Below are positions 33,669 to 44,957 of a stretch of DNA of 64,000 nt, in pieces. The notes under the pieces are model-generated. The model did not search any database and was not told where the DNA came from. It saw only the letters and a program-made list of their open reading frames with translations. Numbering within the stretch: the stretch's first letter is position 1; the number at the start of each line of letters is the position of its first letter. Source of the DNA: Ephemerocybe angulata (Eukaryota; Basidiomycota; Agaricomycetes; Agaricales; Psathyrellaceae); NCBI GenBank assembly GCA_013368325.1, contig JAACJK010000163.1, positions 372,001-436,000 of the forward strand, written 5' to 3'. Position numbers and translations under genes: made by a program.

Positions 33669-35073
33669 ATGCTTCATGCTTCTCGACGAACTACCACCAC
33701 ATTATCCCGCCTGCGTCCCTCACGCTTCTTCACCGTCCTCGCCATCGAATCGTCCGCAGATGATACCTGTGCAGCAGTCGTCACCTCAGACAGGAAGATT
33801 CTTTCGAACGTTGTCATCAAGCAGCTGAGCCTGTATGTCGGCAAACTTTCTGAGCGTTTAGTGTCATAACTGACCGAAACATTTCCAATAGGCACGAGAA
33901 GTATGGAGGCATAGAACCCATGACGGCCATTCAGGCTCACCAGCGGAATTTGGTATGGACAATAACGCTGTAGTCCTAGGCGAACGCTAACCGCCTGCGC
34001 TTAGCCTTTCGCAGTATCTCGTGCTTTAAAGGAAGCCGGAACGGACATTGTTAAAGACATAGATGGCATTGCTTTCACAAGAGGGCCAGGTATGCCAGGA
34101 TGTCTGAGTGTAGGCATGAATGGTGCCAAAACGATGGCCGCTGCCCTCAACAAACCAATTGTTGGTGTTCACCATATGGTGAGGGCATTTTAACCTTATC
34201 TGTTCAGACCCCACGCTAAGTACTGCGTATTAGCAAGGACATGCCCTAACACCCCTCCTCACCTCCGATGAGGCAGACCTTCCCCAGTTCCCCTTCCTCA
34301 CGCTGCTCGTATCGGGGGGCCATACACTCTTGCTCTTGGCTGAGAGTAACGTCAAGTTCAACATTCTCATCAACACCGTTGACCAGGCTGTTGGGCGAGT
34401 CATCGACAAGGTTTCCACTCTTCTCCAAATCCCGTGGACGCCATTGGGACCTGGGGACGCTCTTGAAAAGTATTGTCAAGATGTGCCGGAAACAGCTTTG
34501 ATTTCCCTGGGGAACTCGATTATGCGTGGAAGAAGAGACTTCTCCTTCTCTGGCCTACATTCCCAGATTGAGCTGTACCTAAAGGACAACGGCGGAATCG
34601 AGGCCTTAGATGATGCACAACGAAGAGCGTTAGCATTCTCTTTCCAATACAATGCCTTCGCACAACTAGAAGACAAAATAAAGCTGGCCCTGCAGTCGTG
34701 CGAGATGCAAAGCATCGCAATAAACCACCTAGTTGTCAGCGGTGGAGTTGCGAGTAACCAATACCTGCGCCAGAGGTGCGACTTCCACGTCTACTTCTCG
34801 CACGTTGACTATACTAATTGGCCGTGTAGACTATCTGCATGTCTGAAGGAATACAGTCCTGAAAGAGACATTGGCCTGGTTTTCCCCCCTCCCAAATATT
34901 GCACAGGTGTGTTGGAAGTCCCGCCTACGCACGGTCTTGTTAATAATTTGAGTTCAGATAATGCAGTCATGATTGCATGGGCGTCTATGCCCAGGTTTTT
35001 AGCTGGCGATTCTGATGATTATGGAGTGGGGTTGCAGCCAAAATGGAGTATAGAGGACCTGACGCCGCCTTAG
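33669..35073 (+). CDS. QRI7: Mitochondrial tRNA N6-threonylcarbamoyladenosine synthase QRI7 (TsaD/Kae1 family)
   Basis: QRI7/OSGEPL1 transfers the threonylcarbamoyl group to A37 of ANN-decoding mitochondrial tRNAs. The first residues MLHASRRTTTTLSRLRPSRF are a basic, Ser/Thr-rich presequence. The ASKHA fold begins FTVLAIESSADDTCAAVVTS. Metal-binding histidines sit in GVHHMQGHALTPLL, with an intron between Met and Gln. Later signatures are FPFLTLLVSGGHTLLLL, VDQAVGRVIDKVSTLL, FSFSGLHSQIELYL, LVVSGGVASNQYLRQR and, after the last intron, TDNAVMIAWASM with the conserved metal Asp. All key family motifs are present. The alternative cytosolic paralogue Kae1 lacks the presequence. Confidence 0.92.
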
Positions 35074-35156
35074 TGCTTGGCTCCTTTCCTGTGCAGTATA
35101 TATCAACTATTCCTGGGACTCAGTACTCATCACTCATACGACATGACCTCTTGTCA

Positions 35157-35177
35157 GAGAGAACAAATTCTTCTCTC
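35157..35177. repeat. Inverted repeat, 7-base arms
   Basis: GAGAGAA at 35157-35163 pairs with TTCTCTC at 35171-35177 around a 7-base loop, about 85 bases past the QRI7 stop. The arm sequence resembles that of the larger inverted repeat 23 bases downstream. Confidence 0.6.
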
Positions 35178-35200
35178 ATAGAGGATGGTTCACGAATCAA

Positions 35201-35221
35201 GTGAGAAGAACTTCTTCTCAC
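35201..35221. repeat. Perfect inverted repeat, 10-base arms with one-base centre
   Basis: GTGAGAAGAA at 35201-35210 is the exact reverse complement of TTCTTCTCAC at 35212-35221, with a single C between. It could be a binding site for a symmetric factor or a hairpin in the QRI7 3'UTR. Confidence 0.7.
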
Positions 35222-35513
35222 ATACTAGAGTCTGGTTTGCGAGACTAGGAATGACCTCTTTTAACTGCTGCCTTGGTCTGACGCGAATCGCGGTTTTTGG
35301 CCTCGCCCAGGGAGCTCCTAAATTTGTTTCCAGTCTTTTGGTAGAATACTGGCCGGTAGATAGAATAATAGAGAGACTGTGTGCCAGCACTATCGTGAAA
35401 GTAGAAGGAGATTAATTGACTGGTTCAATGGTTTTGTTGGTGCCACTAAAGGCTAGGGCTGGCGTGACGGTAGCGACGCGACTGTCACATCACGCGATAT
35501 TACCAGCTGATTG

Positions 35514-35519
35514 ACGCGT
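35514..35519. promoter_or_regulatory. MluI cell-cycle box (ACGCGT) upstream of RDH54
   Basis: ACGCGT lies about 100 bases before the RDH54 ATG, with half-like GACGCG and CACGCG sequences at about 35475-35495. In fungi the MBF complex binds ACGCGT in promoters of S-phase and DNA-repair genes, which suits this gene. Motif evidence only. Confidence 0.4.
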
Positions 35520-35620
35520 GTGTGATTGTGTCACGCTCAGCAGACGAACCGCGGTGACCGTGACTGTCCAGTCATTTCAAGCACCTCCACCCCAGTAGTC
35601 ACTTCAGACACGCATATATC

Positions 35621-38600
35621 ATGCCACCTTTTACAAGTATTGTCCCGAAGAAGAGGAGCCTCGACGAAGATACGCAAACCTCGAGCGGCAAACGCCCTCG
35701 CCAGCTAGGTTCTGGCGAAGAAGCACAGAACGGTGGGAGTCGACAAGAAATTTGGATGGTTCAATGGTCAGCATATAACCCCTACGATTGCTCTGCGTAG
35801 CTCATAAGATCTGTCAAGGCGGCTTCCGCAGACCCGGAAGCACAAAACATGGGATGGGGATGCTGTACTCATTAGAGAGCCCAGCGGACAAGCGGTATTG
35901 TACGACAACGATGCTAAGCCGTGAGCACTTCGAACGTCCGTCCCTATGGCAGGATGCTCATCCCCTCCAGTATGGGCTCCGGCCGCTTAGATATGCCGTT
36001 TATTGAGGGGAAGAACATCAATTTTGCTGGCAAAGACCTCGAGTTCGAACGGCCAGTTGACAAGAAAGAGTACCTTTCTGGAGCCTGCTTCGGGCAAGCA
36101 TCCTCCACGACCTCGCTTTCCCGAGCAATGCCTACGCCGACTATGAAGAAGAAGTTTATATCCCCTGCAATGATGATTGGTTCAACAGGGACACGGAGTG
36201 CTTTGCAAGATGTGACCGAAGCTGCAGCCCCGCAGACGCCGCTTGATGTCGACAAACAGGAAGAGTCACATTGGACTGCCAACTGGTATGTTGCATAGAC
36301 TTATTCCAAAGCTCTTCTAACCTATAAACAGGAGAAAGCAGCAGACAAAGAAGCACAAAACATGGGATGGTGACGGATATGTCTCCTTGATAGCTGGGCA
36401 GTTGAGGATGGTTGCGGACACCGGGAAACTGTAAGCCCCGCTTGTGAGCTTCAAACGTTTGCCAAAATTCATGTGTTTATGTTTAGGATGGGCTCTATGC
36501 CGTGGAAAGGAGACCAGTTGCGCCCTGGCTCTCGCCTCTACATTGGTGGAAAGGAAGTTGAATTAGACAACAAAATTCCTGCTTCTCAGGTGCCTGGACT
36601 GAATGGGCAGATCGTCGAGGAAGAGAAAGAAGAACTACAAGTAGTAGAGCCTCCGACTCCTGTAGCCTCCAGAGGTGTTGCTGCATCGTCGTTCTACGCG
36701 TCTGCCAAACCGAAACCAAAGGGACCACTGTATGTTCTCTCGAGCTTGCCTTCGATGCATGCTCACACCACTTCATAGACACGACCCAGACGCTCCGGAC
36801 GCGATTGTAATGAAAGCACCAACCAAAGTCCACATGCAACTGTACAACAAGAAGTGCGTGCTTACCAGATATCTATGCTTTGTCTAACAGGCCTCCAGTA
36901 ATTTCCCGGTCGTTCCCGTGGTAATAGACCCTGTCATTGCCAGACGTTTGAGACAACATCAGGTTGAAGGTGCGTTCGGCGAGCAGATAGCTCAACAGCC
37001 GGGCTAAAATCCAACTCAAGGGGTCAAGTTCATGTATGAATGTGTAATGGGGCTGCGAAAGCATGAAGGAAATGGTTGCATTCTGGCTGACGAAATGTGA
37101 GGTCCTCTGCTCATATATGGAGTCCAATTGGCTCACATCTAGCAGGGGCCTTGGGAAGACGTTGCAGGTAAATTTCGCACCCGTCTCTCAGAATTCAAGT
37201 TAATCCGTTTCCCTCTTCTAGACAATAGCTTTGATATGGACTTTACTTAGTATGTATCATACTCGTAAGTGCCAGGTTTTGTTCACTGATTACTTGTAGA
37301 ACAAAACCCTTACGCAGCACCTGCGCCTGCTGCGAGAAAGGTTCTCATTGTTTGCCCAGTTTCTCTTATCATGGTATGTGCCATACCCGCTACTGCTACC
37401 CCGCTCCTCAATACCTCTGGTAGAATTGGAAAGCGGAATTTCAGAAATGGTTAGGTAAGGATCGGGTTGGCGTCACAGCATGCACCAACGATAAGGTCAA
37501 CATCGACGCATTCTTCTACAAGTGAGTACCATGCTTGATTCCACGAGGGAATCTCTATAACTTACCGTCTACAGCAAGAACCACCACGTTTTAATCATTG
37601 GATACGAACGTCTGCGGACAGTCATGTTTGTTACGATAGCCTCTGGTACTTCTTCAAACTGGCTAACACACAGTTACTACAGAGACAAGATTTCCACAGC
37701 AGTTCCCCAAGTCGACCTCATCGTTTGCGACGAGGGTAAGTCAATTGCATTGGAAATACTCGGCTTGGCTTACTTACCCTCGCTGTAGGCCATAGACTGA
37801 AATCTGCGAACAATAAGACCACCACAATGTTCCAATCTCTCCGTACGCGCCGGAGAGTGATTCTGTCCGGCACGCCGATTCAGAACGACCTCAGCGAGTT
37901 CCACGCGATGGTAAGACGAACTTCGCTTTCCACTTACCAAAACTGAAGGCAGCCTCTAGACCGAGTTCTGCAACCCCGGCTTGTTAGGTATGTCGAATAA
38001 CCAGCCCACTGTCTTTGCATGGCGTTGAAGTAACGTAGATGATTACGCCACTTTCAAACGTGTCTACGAGACCCCGATTCTTAAGAGTAGGATGCCAGAA
38101 GCATCCGACAAGGAAATTGAAGTCGGTGAAGCCAGAACAGAAGAGGTACACTGCTGTTGAAATATCAGAGGCCGACGAGCAACTCATGCTCCTCTCTCGA
38201 CAGCTCCTCAGGATCTCCAGTAGCTTTGTCCTTCGTCGCGATGCAACTTTGTTGAAGAAGCATCTACCCCCGAAACGTGCGTGTTCTCGACGCATCCATA
38301 GTGCCCACTGAATCTCAATCCTTCTAGATGAATACGTCGTCTTTGTCACTCCAACAACGCTCCAGGCGTCCATGTTCTCTGCGATCTTGAATCCAGAAAG
38401 ACTCGACGACCTTTCGAGAGGGTCGACGGCTGATGCGTTGGCTTTGATAAATCTCCTTACCAAAATCAGCAACAGCCCTATCTTGTTGAAGGCTACCGCT
38501 GATAGCGCAAAAGCAAAACCGGAAGAAGGAGCGGCTGTTTTGAAGAGAGCCGGCGTGAAAGAGGCTTTGAAGCTCATACCGAGTGGAGTAGATATCGGGG

Positions 38601-40336
38601 ACATGCGCCTCAGTGGTTCGTTGCTCTGCCATCCAGCCCAATAGCCACTCTGACGTCGGACATACATTTCAGGCAAGCTTCTGGCCTTGGAAAAGATGCT
38701 GGGTGACATTAGGGAAGTGAGTGACAACAGTAGCCTTTTTTGAACCTGTGTTACTAAACTAAGCCCAGAATACGGAGGAGAAGTGTGTACTCGTCTCTCA
38801 TTATACGTCAACGCTTGGTATTCTCGAAGCCTTCTGTCGAAAAAAGAATTACTCGTATTTCAGGCTGGATGGGTACGTTGGTAAATACCGCGACTGCACC
38901 CAAGCTTAACGCCCACCAGGCAAACGCCGCAACAGAAGCGCCAGGAATACGTCAACTCATTTAACAAGTCTTCACAACGAGGCGCATGTGTGTGAATCTC
39001 GTTCCCAGTAGGAATCTAAACTAATATGTTCCTCCAGTCATCTTCCTTCTCAGTTCTAAAGCTGGTATGTCGCGCAGTAGTTGTTGCTACCTCTTTGTCC
39101 ACCAACTATCCCCTTCGCAGGTGGTGTCGGAATAAACTTGATCGGTGCGACGCTGTCCACGGTCCCCCGTCCAATGACCTGCTGACATATCTTAGGTGGA
39201 TCCCGCCTATTCCTCATCGACTCGGATTGGAACCCTAGGTATGCTCCACTGCATGATGTAGACCCTGATACTAAACTTGGGTTTGGAATAGCCATGATCT
39301 GCAGTCCATGGCTAGGTGTCATCGGTTGGTGTCTTCGGTGGTGACTGAATCCCATTCTTCATTTAACACCCTTTCGGCAGAGATGGTCAGAAGCGACCGG
39401 TTTATATCTATAGGCTGGTAACAGCCGGAACGATAGACGGTAAGCGCCAGCGATTTAACCTATACCAACTCTCACGCCTTGCCTAGAAAAAATCTTTCAG
39501 CGACAAGTGACAAAACTTGGTCTCAGTTCAGGTATGATTGAGCTCCTTTTCTCGACCCATGGACTCTAACATCGTCCCTTTTCCTTCCTTCAGCTGTTCT
39601 CGGCTCGGTGGGACCTTTTGAGTATCTCTCGACGTGGGCAAACTAACACGTTTTCAGGAATCGAACTCGTCGAAAAGTGACTCTTTCTCCCAGAAAGATG
39701 TAAGTAAAACGTTCGCACTCATACCAGAGTCGTACTAATCGAACACAGCTGCGAGACATCTTCCGCATCGATATCAATACAGGGTGTAACACCCATGACT
39801 TGATTGGCTGCTCTTGTGATGGAGTGAGCTCATCGCCTGGTCCTGCAGCTACTCGTAAGCTTGCAGCCGTCTCAGGGAAGCCTGTACCCAAGGGATTCAT
39901 GTCTGCGTCTACTGTAGCCTTGGAAGACACATTCGCGGACCAAGAGGTGCGTCGCTTATCACAGTCTCGGAAGGAGTGCTCACAATAAATTGAATGATAG
40001 TACTTGGAGAAGAAGAAGGCCGAGCTGGCATCCCTCAGCGAATGGAAGCATATAAATTGCTTGAAGTCTGAGGCTAGTGACCGGGTTCTAGACGACGTGC
40101 TGCGAGTGATCTTACATGACTGTGGGCCGAAGCCCAAGTCGTTCTCGTCGATCAAAGGGGAATCTACGATGGGAAGACTGCTAGAAGCTGTAGACCTTGA
40201 TAACATACAGGCGATGGATAAAGTGATCCACGTATCGGACGTCCCTGGTGGGACGGTTTCTTTCCTATTTGAACGGGGAGGAAAGGAGACGAAGGGGGAG
40301 TTGCCAGAAGAGGTGCTAGAGATAAACGATGCATAA
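35621..40336 (+). CDS. RDH54: RAD54B/RDH54-type DNA translocase
   Basis: A Swi2/Snf2 ATPase that remodels Rad51/Dmc1 filaments and removes them from duplex DNA during homologous recombination. It starts MPPFTSIVPKKRSLDEDTQT. The N-terminal region carries two copies of a module beginning (K/R)KHKTWDGD, at 35832-35861 and 36345-36374. The motor has motif I LADEMGLGKTLQTIALIWTL, motif II VCDEGHRLKSANN, motif III ILSGTPIQNDLSEFHAM, and RecA2 motifs KAGGVGINLIGATRLCLIDS and MARCHRDGQKRPVYIYRLVT. The C-terminus contains CNTHDLIGCSCDG, the Cys/His-rich element of RAD54 proteins. About twenty exons. The RAD54B-style N-terminus distinguishes it from RAD54 itself. Confidence 0.92.
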
Positions 40337-40523
40337 GGAGAACGGCTTGTACCGCATTAATAGAAGCCTATACTGCAATAGTGCCTTGCAGACTAGATCA
40401 ACTAATAAGTCAGCTCGAGTGACTGGAGAAAGCACAACGCCAACACGAGAGAACAGGGGAAAATTCGTTGTGCTAAGGCCATGAAGTGAGGGCCGTATAG
40501 GTTTGCTTACCTCGCTTCATATG

Positions 40524-40624
40524 GTCACTTTGCCGGAGTGGTTAACGGGATCGCCTGCTATACTCTTCGGGTTTTGCTTAGCGGTTGGTCTTTGACCGCG
40601 TGTGTTCGAATCGCACAGGTGACG
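40524..40624 (+). tRNA. tRNA-Ser (anticodon GCU) with a 19-base intron
   Basis: Acceptor arm GTCACTT (40524-40530) pairs with AGGTGAC (40617-40623), discriminator G 40624. D stem is 40533-40535 with 40546-40548. Anticodon stem ATCGC (40550-40554) pairs with GCGGT (40581-40585). Anticodon GCT is at 40557-40559. A 19-base intron (40561-40579) follows position 37. A long variable arm (GGTC/GACC, 40587-40597) and T arm GTGTG-TTCGAAT-CGCAC (40600-40616) identify a class II serine tRNA decoding AGC/AGU. No encoded CCA. The spliced tRNA would be 82 bases. Confidence 0.93.
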
Positions 40625-40625
40625 C

Positions 40626-40631
40626 TTTTTT
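40626..40631 (+). terminator. RNA polymerase III terminator of the tRNA gene
   Basis: A run of six T begins two bases after the discriminator base, the standard Pol III stop signal. A further TTTT follows at 40637-40640. Confidence 0.8.
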
Positions 40632-40779
40632 AATTCTTTTACTTACCTGGGGAGAAGCGTGCAGTGGATGAAGGCGAGGGGGAGGTTAGGGGCGTGAGGG
40701 AGAGGGGCTGGGCGGCCCGATCGCCGGTCGGCAGTGCTTGACGCGATGGCAGCGACGCGTTCTCCCAAGGTCGCCCATC

Positions 40780-42220
40780 ATGAGCAACAACAAGTATGCG
40801 GATCTGCCAGACATTGTTCGTGCATTTCACCTCCTTCGTATGGATCCTAAGCCTCATAACAAGCTTAGGACACGGCACCCGATGTTTACGAGACCGAAGA
40901 TACCTTTTCCACCTCCGATGCAGTAGTGCGTCCCTCTGTGCACCTCCCAAAGCCTTGGCCAACTCAATATCATCCAGAATGCAGAACTATCCGATGACGA
41001 GACTTTCTCTCGACCGAACGGTAGGGGTCGCCAAGAAGGAGGTAGCAAAGAGGAATTGGACATGAGCCATATGCTCAGCCCTGAAGAGGCCAGTCGAAAG
41101 TTCAGGAAGGCAGAGAAGAAACGCGGTATGCAAGCTCAGTAGAAATGGGCCATCTCCGACTAACATAACTTAGATAGGACTAGGGCAATGTATGCCTATC
41201 CCGAATCTGACGAAGATCCAACATCACCGGTCGATGCAACAGGCGCTCCCAAGTCGCTCCCACTATCGCAACGTCTGCGGTCGCTGCAGGCTGAGCTATC
41301 GTCCTTGGAACATGAACTCTCAGATCCTTCTAATCCTTTGCTGCAGAAGGAAAGGGAAGAGACTAACGTCGACCCGGGAGAGCTCATTCGCGGGCTGGTG
41401 GATGTTCGGAGTCGCCTTGATAAGATTGTGAAAGAGAAGGAAGGCAGGGCGCGATTGGTTGGCAATATTATGCACGATACCCAAGATAGCGGAAAGGAAC
41501 AGGATCAGCCTGGAAGCGGTGGCAATGCCGAAAGCAAGGACTCTCTGCCAGCTTCCACCAAAACTGATGTGCAAACATTGGTCGAGGTCGATAAACGGGT
41601 CGAAGAGTTGGAAAGGCTTGTAGGGTCATCCAACATGAGTCTAGATGATGTACGTGCTGCCATTCCCTTTCTTGAGCCAAGCTAACCGAGAACCCCAGAG
41701 CTCACCTTTACCACCACCCTTGCTACCCATGATCACCAAACTTAACAGCCAGCTCGCACTATTGACGCAACCCCGGCATATCGATTCTATTTCCCGAAGG
41801 CTCAAACTCCTCCTATCCGACCTGGAGCGTGCTGCAGCTGCTCAACAACACCGCCGCCAGGGATCGCAAGGAAACGATGCCTCCCTAGGACCCTCGAACC
41901 ACGAACAGCTCCTCACAATCGTGAATCGGATAGCCCCGTCCCTCCCCCAGATACCCCATATTCTATCCCATTTACGAACCCTTTCGAACCTTCACTCTGC
42001 TGCTGGAGAGTTCCAGGATACCCTTAAAGATTTGGAACAGGAGCAGCAGAAGATTCATGGCGGACTGCAGCAACTTCAGGCTGCCGTGGAGACTGTCGAG
42101 CACAGCTTGGAAGAGAACCGAACGGTTGTGAAGGACAACGTCTCAGGGTTGGATACGCGGGTCAATGAACTTTTGAAGCGGCTCGAGGATATTAAACGGG
42201 AGAAAGCAATCTCGGGATAG
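40780..42220 (+). CDS. Dynamitin, dynactin p50 subunit (DCTN2/Jnm1)
   Basis: Dynamitin builds the dynactin shoulder that links cargo and the Arp1 filament to dynein. Start MSNNKYADLPDI joins by an intron to DTAPDVYETEDTF, then NAELSDDETFSR. These match the conserved dynamitin N-terminus. The rest is largely coiled coil: LSQRLRSLQAELSSLEHELS, VQTLVEVDKRVEELERLVGS, PPPLLPMITKLNSQLALLTQ, ISRRLKLLLSDLERAA and a final NELLKRLEDIKREKAISG. Four short introns are near the 5' end and one at about 41650-41698. In filamentous fungi dynactin is needed for nuclear positioning and hyphal growth. Confidence 0.9.
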
Positions 42221-43031
42221 GGCGTTGTTCTTTACAGCCTCAGTGATGAGGACTCATATGATGCGTACCTGCAAGATGCATTCATTTGCCAACATAAGGC
42301 CCAAGACAACTTCCCCGGCAGGTCGATTGGTCGATTACATTCTTCACGTGGAGGCTACAGAATATCATGCTCTGGAGTGTGAACACGCACCCAGACACTT
42401 TTGCGCTTGTTCAAGTATGGAACGGCGAGTGTGTGAGCTCTCAGGATTTCTCCACGCAGCGCTCAGACTCCCCTTGATTTGTAAATCACAACCCATTCTA
42501 TAGACCCCATTGCATCTTCCATCTTAAACAAGGTTTTTGGCAAGTTTTTGGCGTACTTATGACTGGTGCCCTTATATTTCATCGCCAGCTCGGTGAACAG
42601 AGGACTTTCGTTCGTAACCGAAAGAGAACAGCGCTGGGCGGCAGAGGGAAGCGTGTACAAATCGGGAACAACCCATTCCAAATTGGGACACAAACACACG
42701 TCCTTCCGCACTTCAACCAGACAAGCGAACCTCCTCGATAGGAAACGAGGTTCTTGACGCTGACTTGCTGCATGTGAAGAATACGTTGCAAGATGTAATA
42801 CAAGGTCTATCCCGGGTCGAGGTGTTTCTTTATTAAATGGTGATGAATGGGAGGATGTGATTCAGTTTCGTGTCCTTCCTTTCCTTTCTCTAGGTCGCAC
42901 AGAGCCAGGCAGACGAGAGAACGCTCTAAGTCTGTTTTTGGCTGAGGACTGGTCCTCCTCCTCTACGATACTCACACTCTCTACCTACCCTCCCTTGTCT
43001 ATCACCTGCTCATAGGTTATCCAACCCCACG
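42221..43031. other. Intergenic region upstream of the STE3 receptor
   Basis: About 810 bases. Because Agaricomycete receptors often sit beside short pheromone-precursor genes ending in a CaaX box, I searched both strands for a Cys-aliphatic-aliphatic-X-stop and found none. The open frames (for example 42225-42503) have no domain. The 120 bases before 43032 are C/T-rich, as in a fungal core promoter. Confidence 0.45.
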
Positions 43032-44754
43032 ATGTCTCCCTCAAATCAAGTTTTCTCTGCGTTTTCGTTCATCACTTTCCTCCTGGTATTGATCCCCCTG
43101 CCATGGCATCTTGAAGGTGAGAAATGTGCTTGAGCTTCCACATGTCTATCTAACCATCTGGCGATTAGCATGGAACACAGGAACGGTCGCCTACATGTCC
43201 TGGACTGCAATCTCGCTCCTCAACTACTTCGTAAACTCAGTGGTTTGGAACGGAAGTGACCAGGACTATGCACCCATCTGGTGTGATATTTGTGAGTGGG
43301 AGCCTCTCAGAGCTATGAATACGTTCTTATGTTGCTGCAGCTACCAGATTGACCATCGGAAGTGCCATTGGTATCCAGTGCGCGTCGCTGTGCATTAACC
43401 GGCGTCTGTTCTACATTTCGAGTGTGCAGACCGTGACAACTTCCAAGCGCGATGTAAGTCATGAACGCTACATTAATCCCTTGCCAGAGTCCTGACTATC
43501 TGCAAAGAAACGAAAGGAAGTACTGGTGGATATGTCAATTGGAGTTCTCATCCCGTTTATGATGATGGGCCTGCGTGAGTTCACACCAACGCCGAGCAAA
43601 CCTTGGGCACTAACATACGCCTTCTAGACCACATCATCCAGGGTCATCGTTATGACATTCTGGAGGACCTGGGTTGCGTTCCTGCGACTTACAATGTCAC
43701 CCTCCAATACCTTGTAATCCAGGCACCCGCCCTCCTGATTCCCCTTGCATCCGTCATCTTCGCTACCCTAAGCGTCCGCAACTTCCTCAAACGGCAGCAT
43801 GATTTTAACAAGCTCCTTTCCTCCACCGGATCGAAAAATCTGACCGCTAGTCGGTACCAGCGTCTCATGGCCATGGCCTGCATGGATGTGGCTATTGCAC
43901 TCCCCATCGCCATCACGATATGCGTTCTTAACGCTACGGTCTTCGGGCCTGTGATGCCATGGGTCAGCTGGGAGGAAACCCACTTCGATTTCTGGAAAGT
44001 GAATAGGGTCGCGGCGGTTTTCTGGCGCTCGGACAACATAAGCGCAATTGTTCTGGAGTTGTCGAGGTGGCTCTCCGTGGTGTGTGGACTCGTATTCTTT
44101 GCGTTTTTCGGGTTTGCGGAGGAGGCGAGGAAGAACTACTCGAAGGCGGTCGTATGGGGATTCAATCTCCTTGGCGTGCCTAGTCCCTTCAAAAAAGGGA
44201 CTGTGGTGGGATCTGGAGCGACATCTGCAACTCTTAACGGGAGGTGCGTTCTCGTTTGTAAAGCTTCAAGTGAGAGACGGGGACTGATTCTTGAATCTAG
44301 TTCCAATTTCTCTAAGTTCAAGATCTCAACACCAGGAACCGGGGGTAATGGTAGCAACGCGGCCCTACCAATCTATGTTCAGAGGGAGGTCATCAACAAA
44401 CGGGACTCCCTCGACACATTCTCAGACTTCATGTCTGTCAACTCTGAGAAGGGGGGAAGTTCGACGAAAAAGTACCCTGGCTTGACCGACACCACAAGTA
44501 CCTCCAGCCCGACCACCGCGACACCGAGCCGTTCTAGCTCACCCGCCCCTGGCCCGCGCATTGACGTCTCGTCCTCCATATACACAGACGAATTGGATTC
44601 CACCCCAATGCGGACTCCAGAATCGGCCTTCCCTCGGGAAGTTACGCCAGTCCCTCCCTCCTTCCTGGAGATCGAGACTCCAGCGACCGAGGGCTTCCTC
44701 TCAAGAATATCCAGCAGGAACCCCGATTTGCAGCGCGCAGACAACAGGGTTTAG
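43032..44754 (+). CDS. STE3: STE3-family pheromone receptor (seven-transmembrane GPCR)
   Basis: Class D GPCR for lipid-modified peptide pheromones. The start MSPSNQVFSAFSFITFLLVL gives TM1; an intron joins LPWHLE to AWNTGTVAYMSWTAISLLNY, matching the conserved Trp/Asn region of fungal receptors. Then come VVWNGSDQDYAPIWCDI, LTIGSAIGIQCASLCINRRL, VLVDMSIGVLIPFMMMGL, HIIQGHRYDILEDLGCVPAT, VIQAPALLIPLASVIFATLS and LSVVCGLVFFAFFGFAEEAR. A Ser/Thr/Pro-rich cytosolic tail of ~180 residues (SPTTATPSRSSSPAPGPR) could be phosphorylated during desensitisation. Six introns. It may belong to a B mating-type locus or be a non-mating receptor-like paralogue; no pheromone gene is visible nearby. Confidence 0.92.
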
Positions 44755-44957
44755 TGTTGCTCCTCCCCTTTTCGTTCTGTAAATGACCTTTGCATTCCGC
44801 TATCGTAGTGCTTGAAACGTTTAATGACCGTCAGACTCGGATTTTGTGGACCCTCTGTGTATTTTTATTATCCCTCCTTGTAGCACTAGCTTGCCCCATC
44901 ATTCATTCCTTTTCGAACTGTAGCGTATAGATAGACACTTTGGATAACTAATATTCT

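Larger units (their letters stand above)
35074..35620. other. Intergenic region upstream of RDH54, with inverted repeats
   Basis: About 550 bases between two plus-strand genes. It holds the two inverted repeats and an MluI-type box listed separately. The frame 35185-35415 overlaps the repeats and has no domain. Confidence 0.4.

Noticed and set aside
35185..35415. 76-codon plus frame between QRI7 and RDH54
   Set aside because: Overlaps the inverted repeat, has no domain, and is probably chance.
37984..38811. 275-codon minus-strand frame inside RDH54
   Set aside because: Spans several RDH54 exons and introns and shows no domain; the sense strand has clear Snf2 motifs.
42221..44957. Possible CaaX pheromone-precursor gene near STE3
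   Set aside because: Scanning both strands of the flanks for Cys-aliphatic-aliphatic-X followed by a stop gave no convincing candidate.
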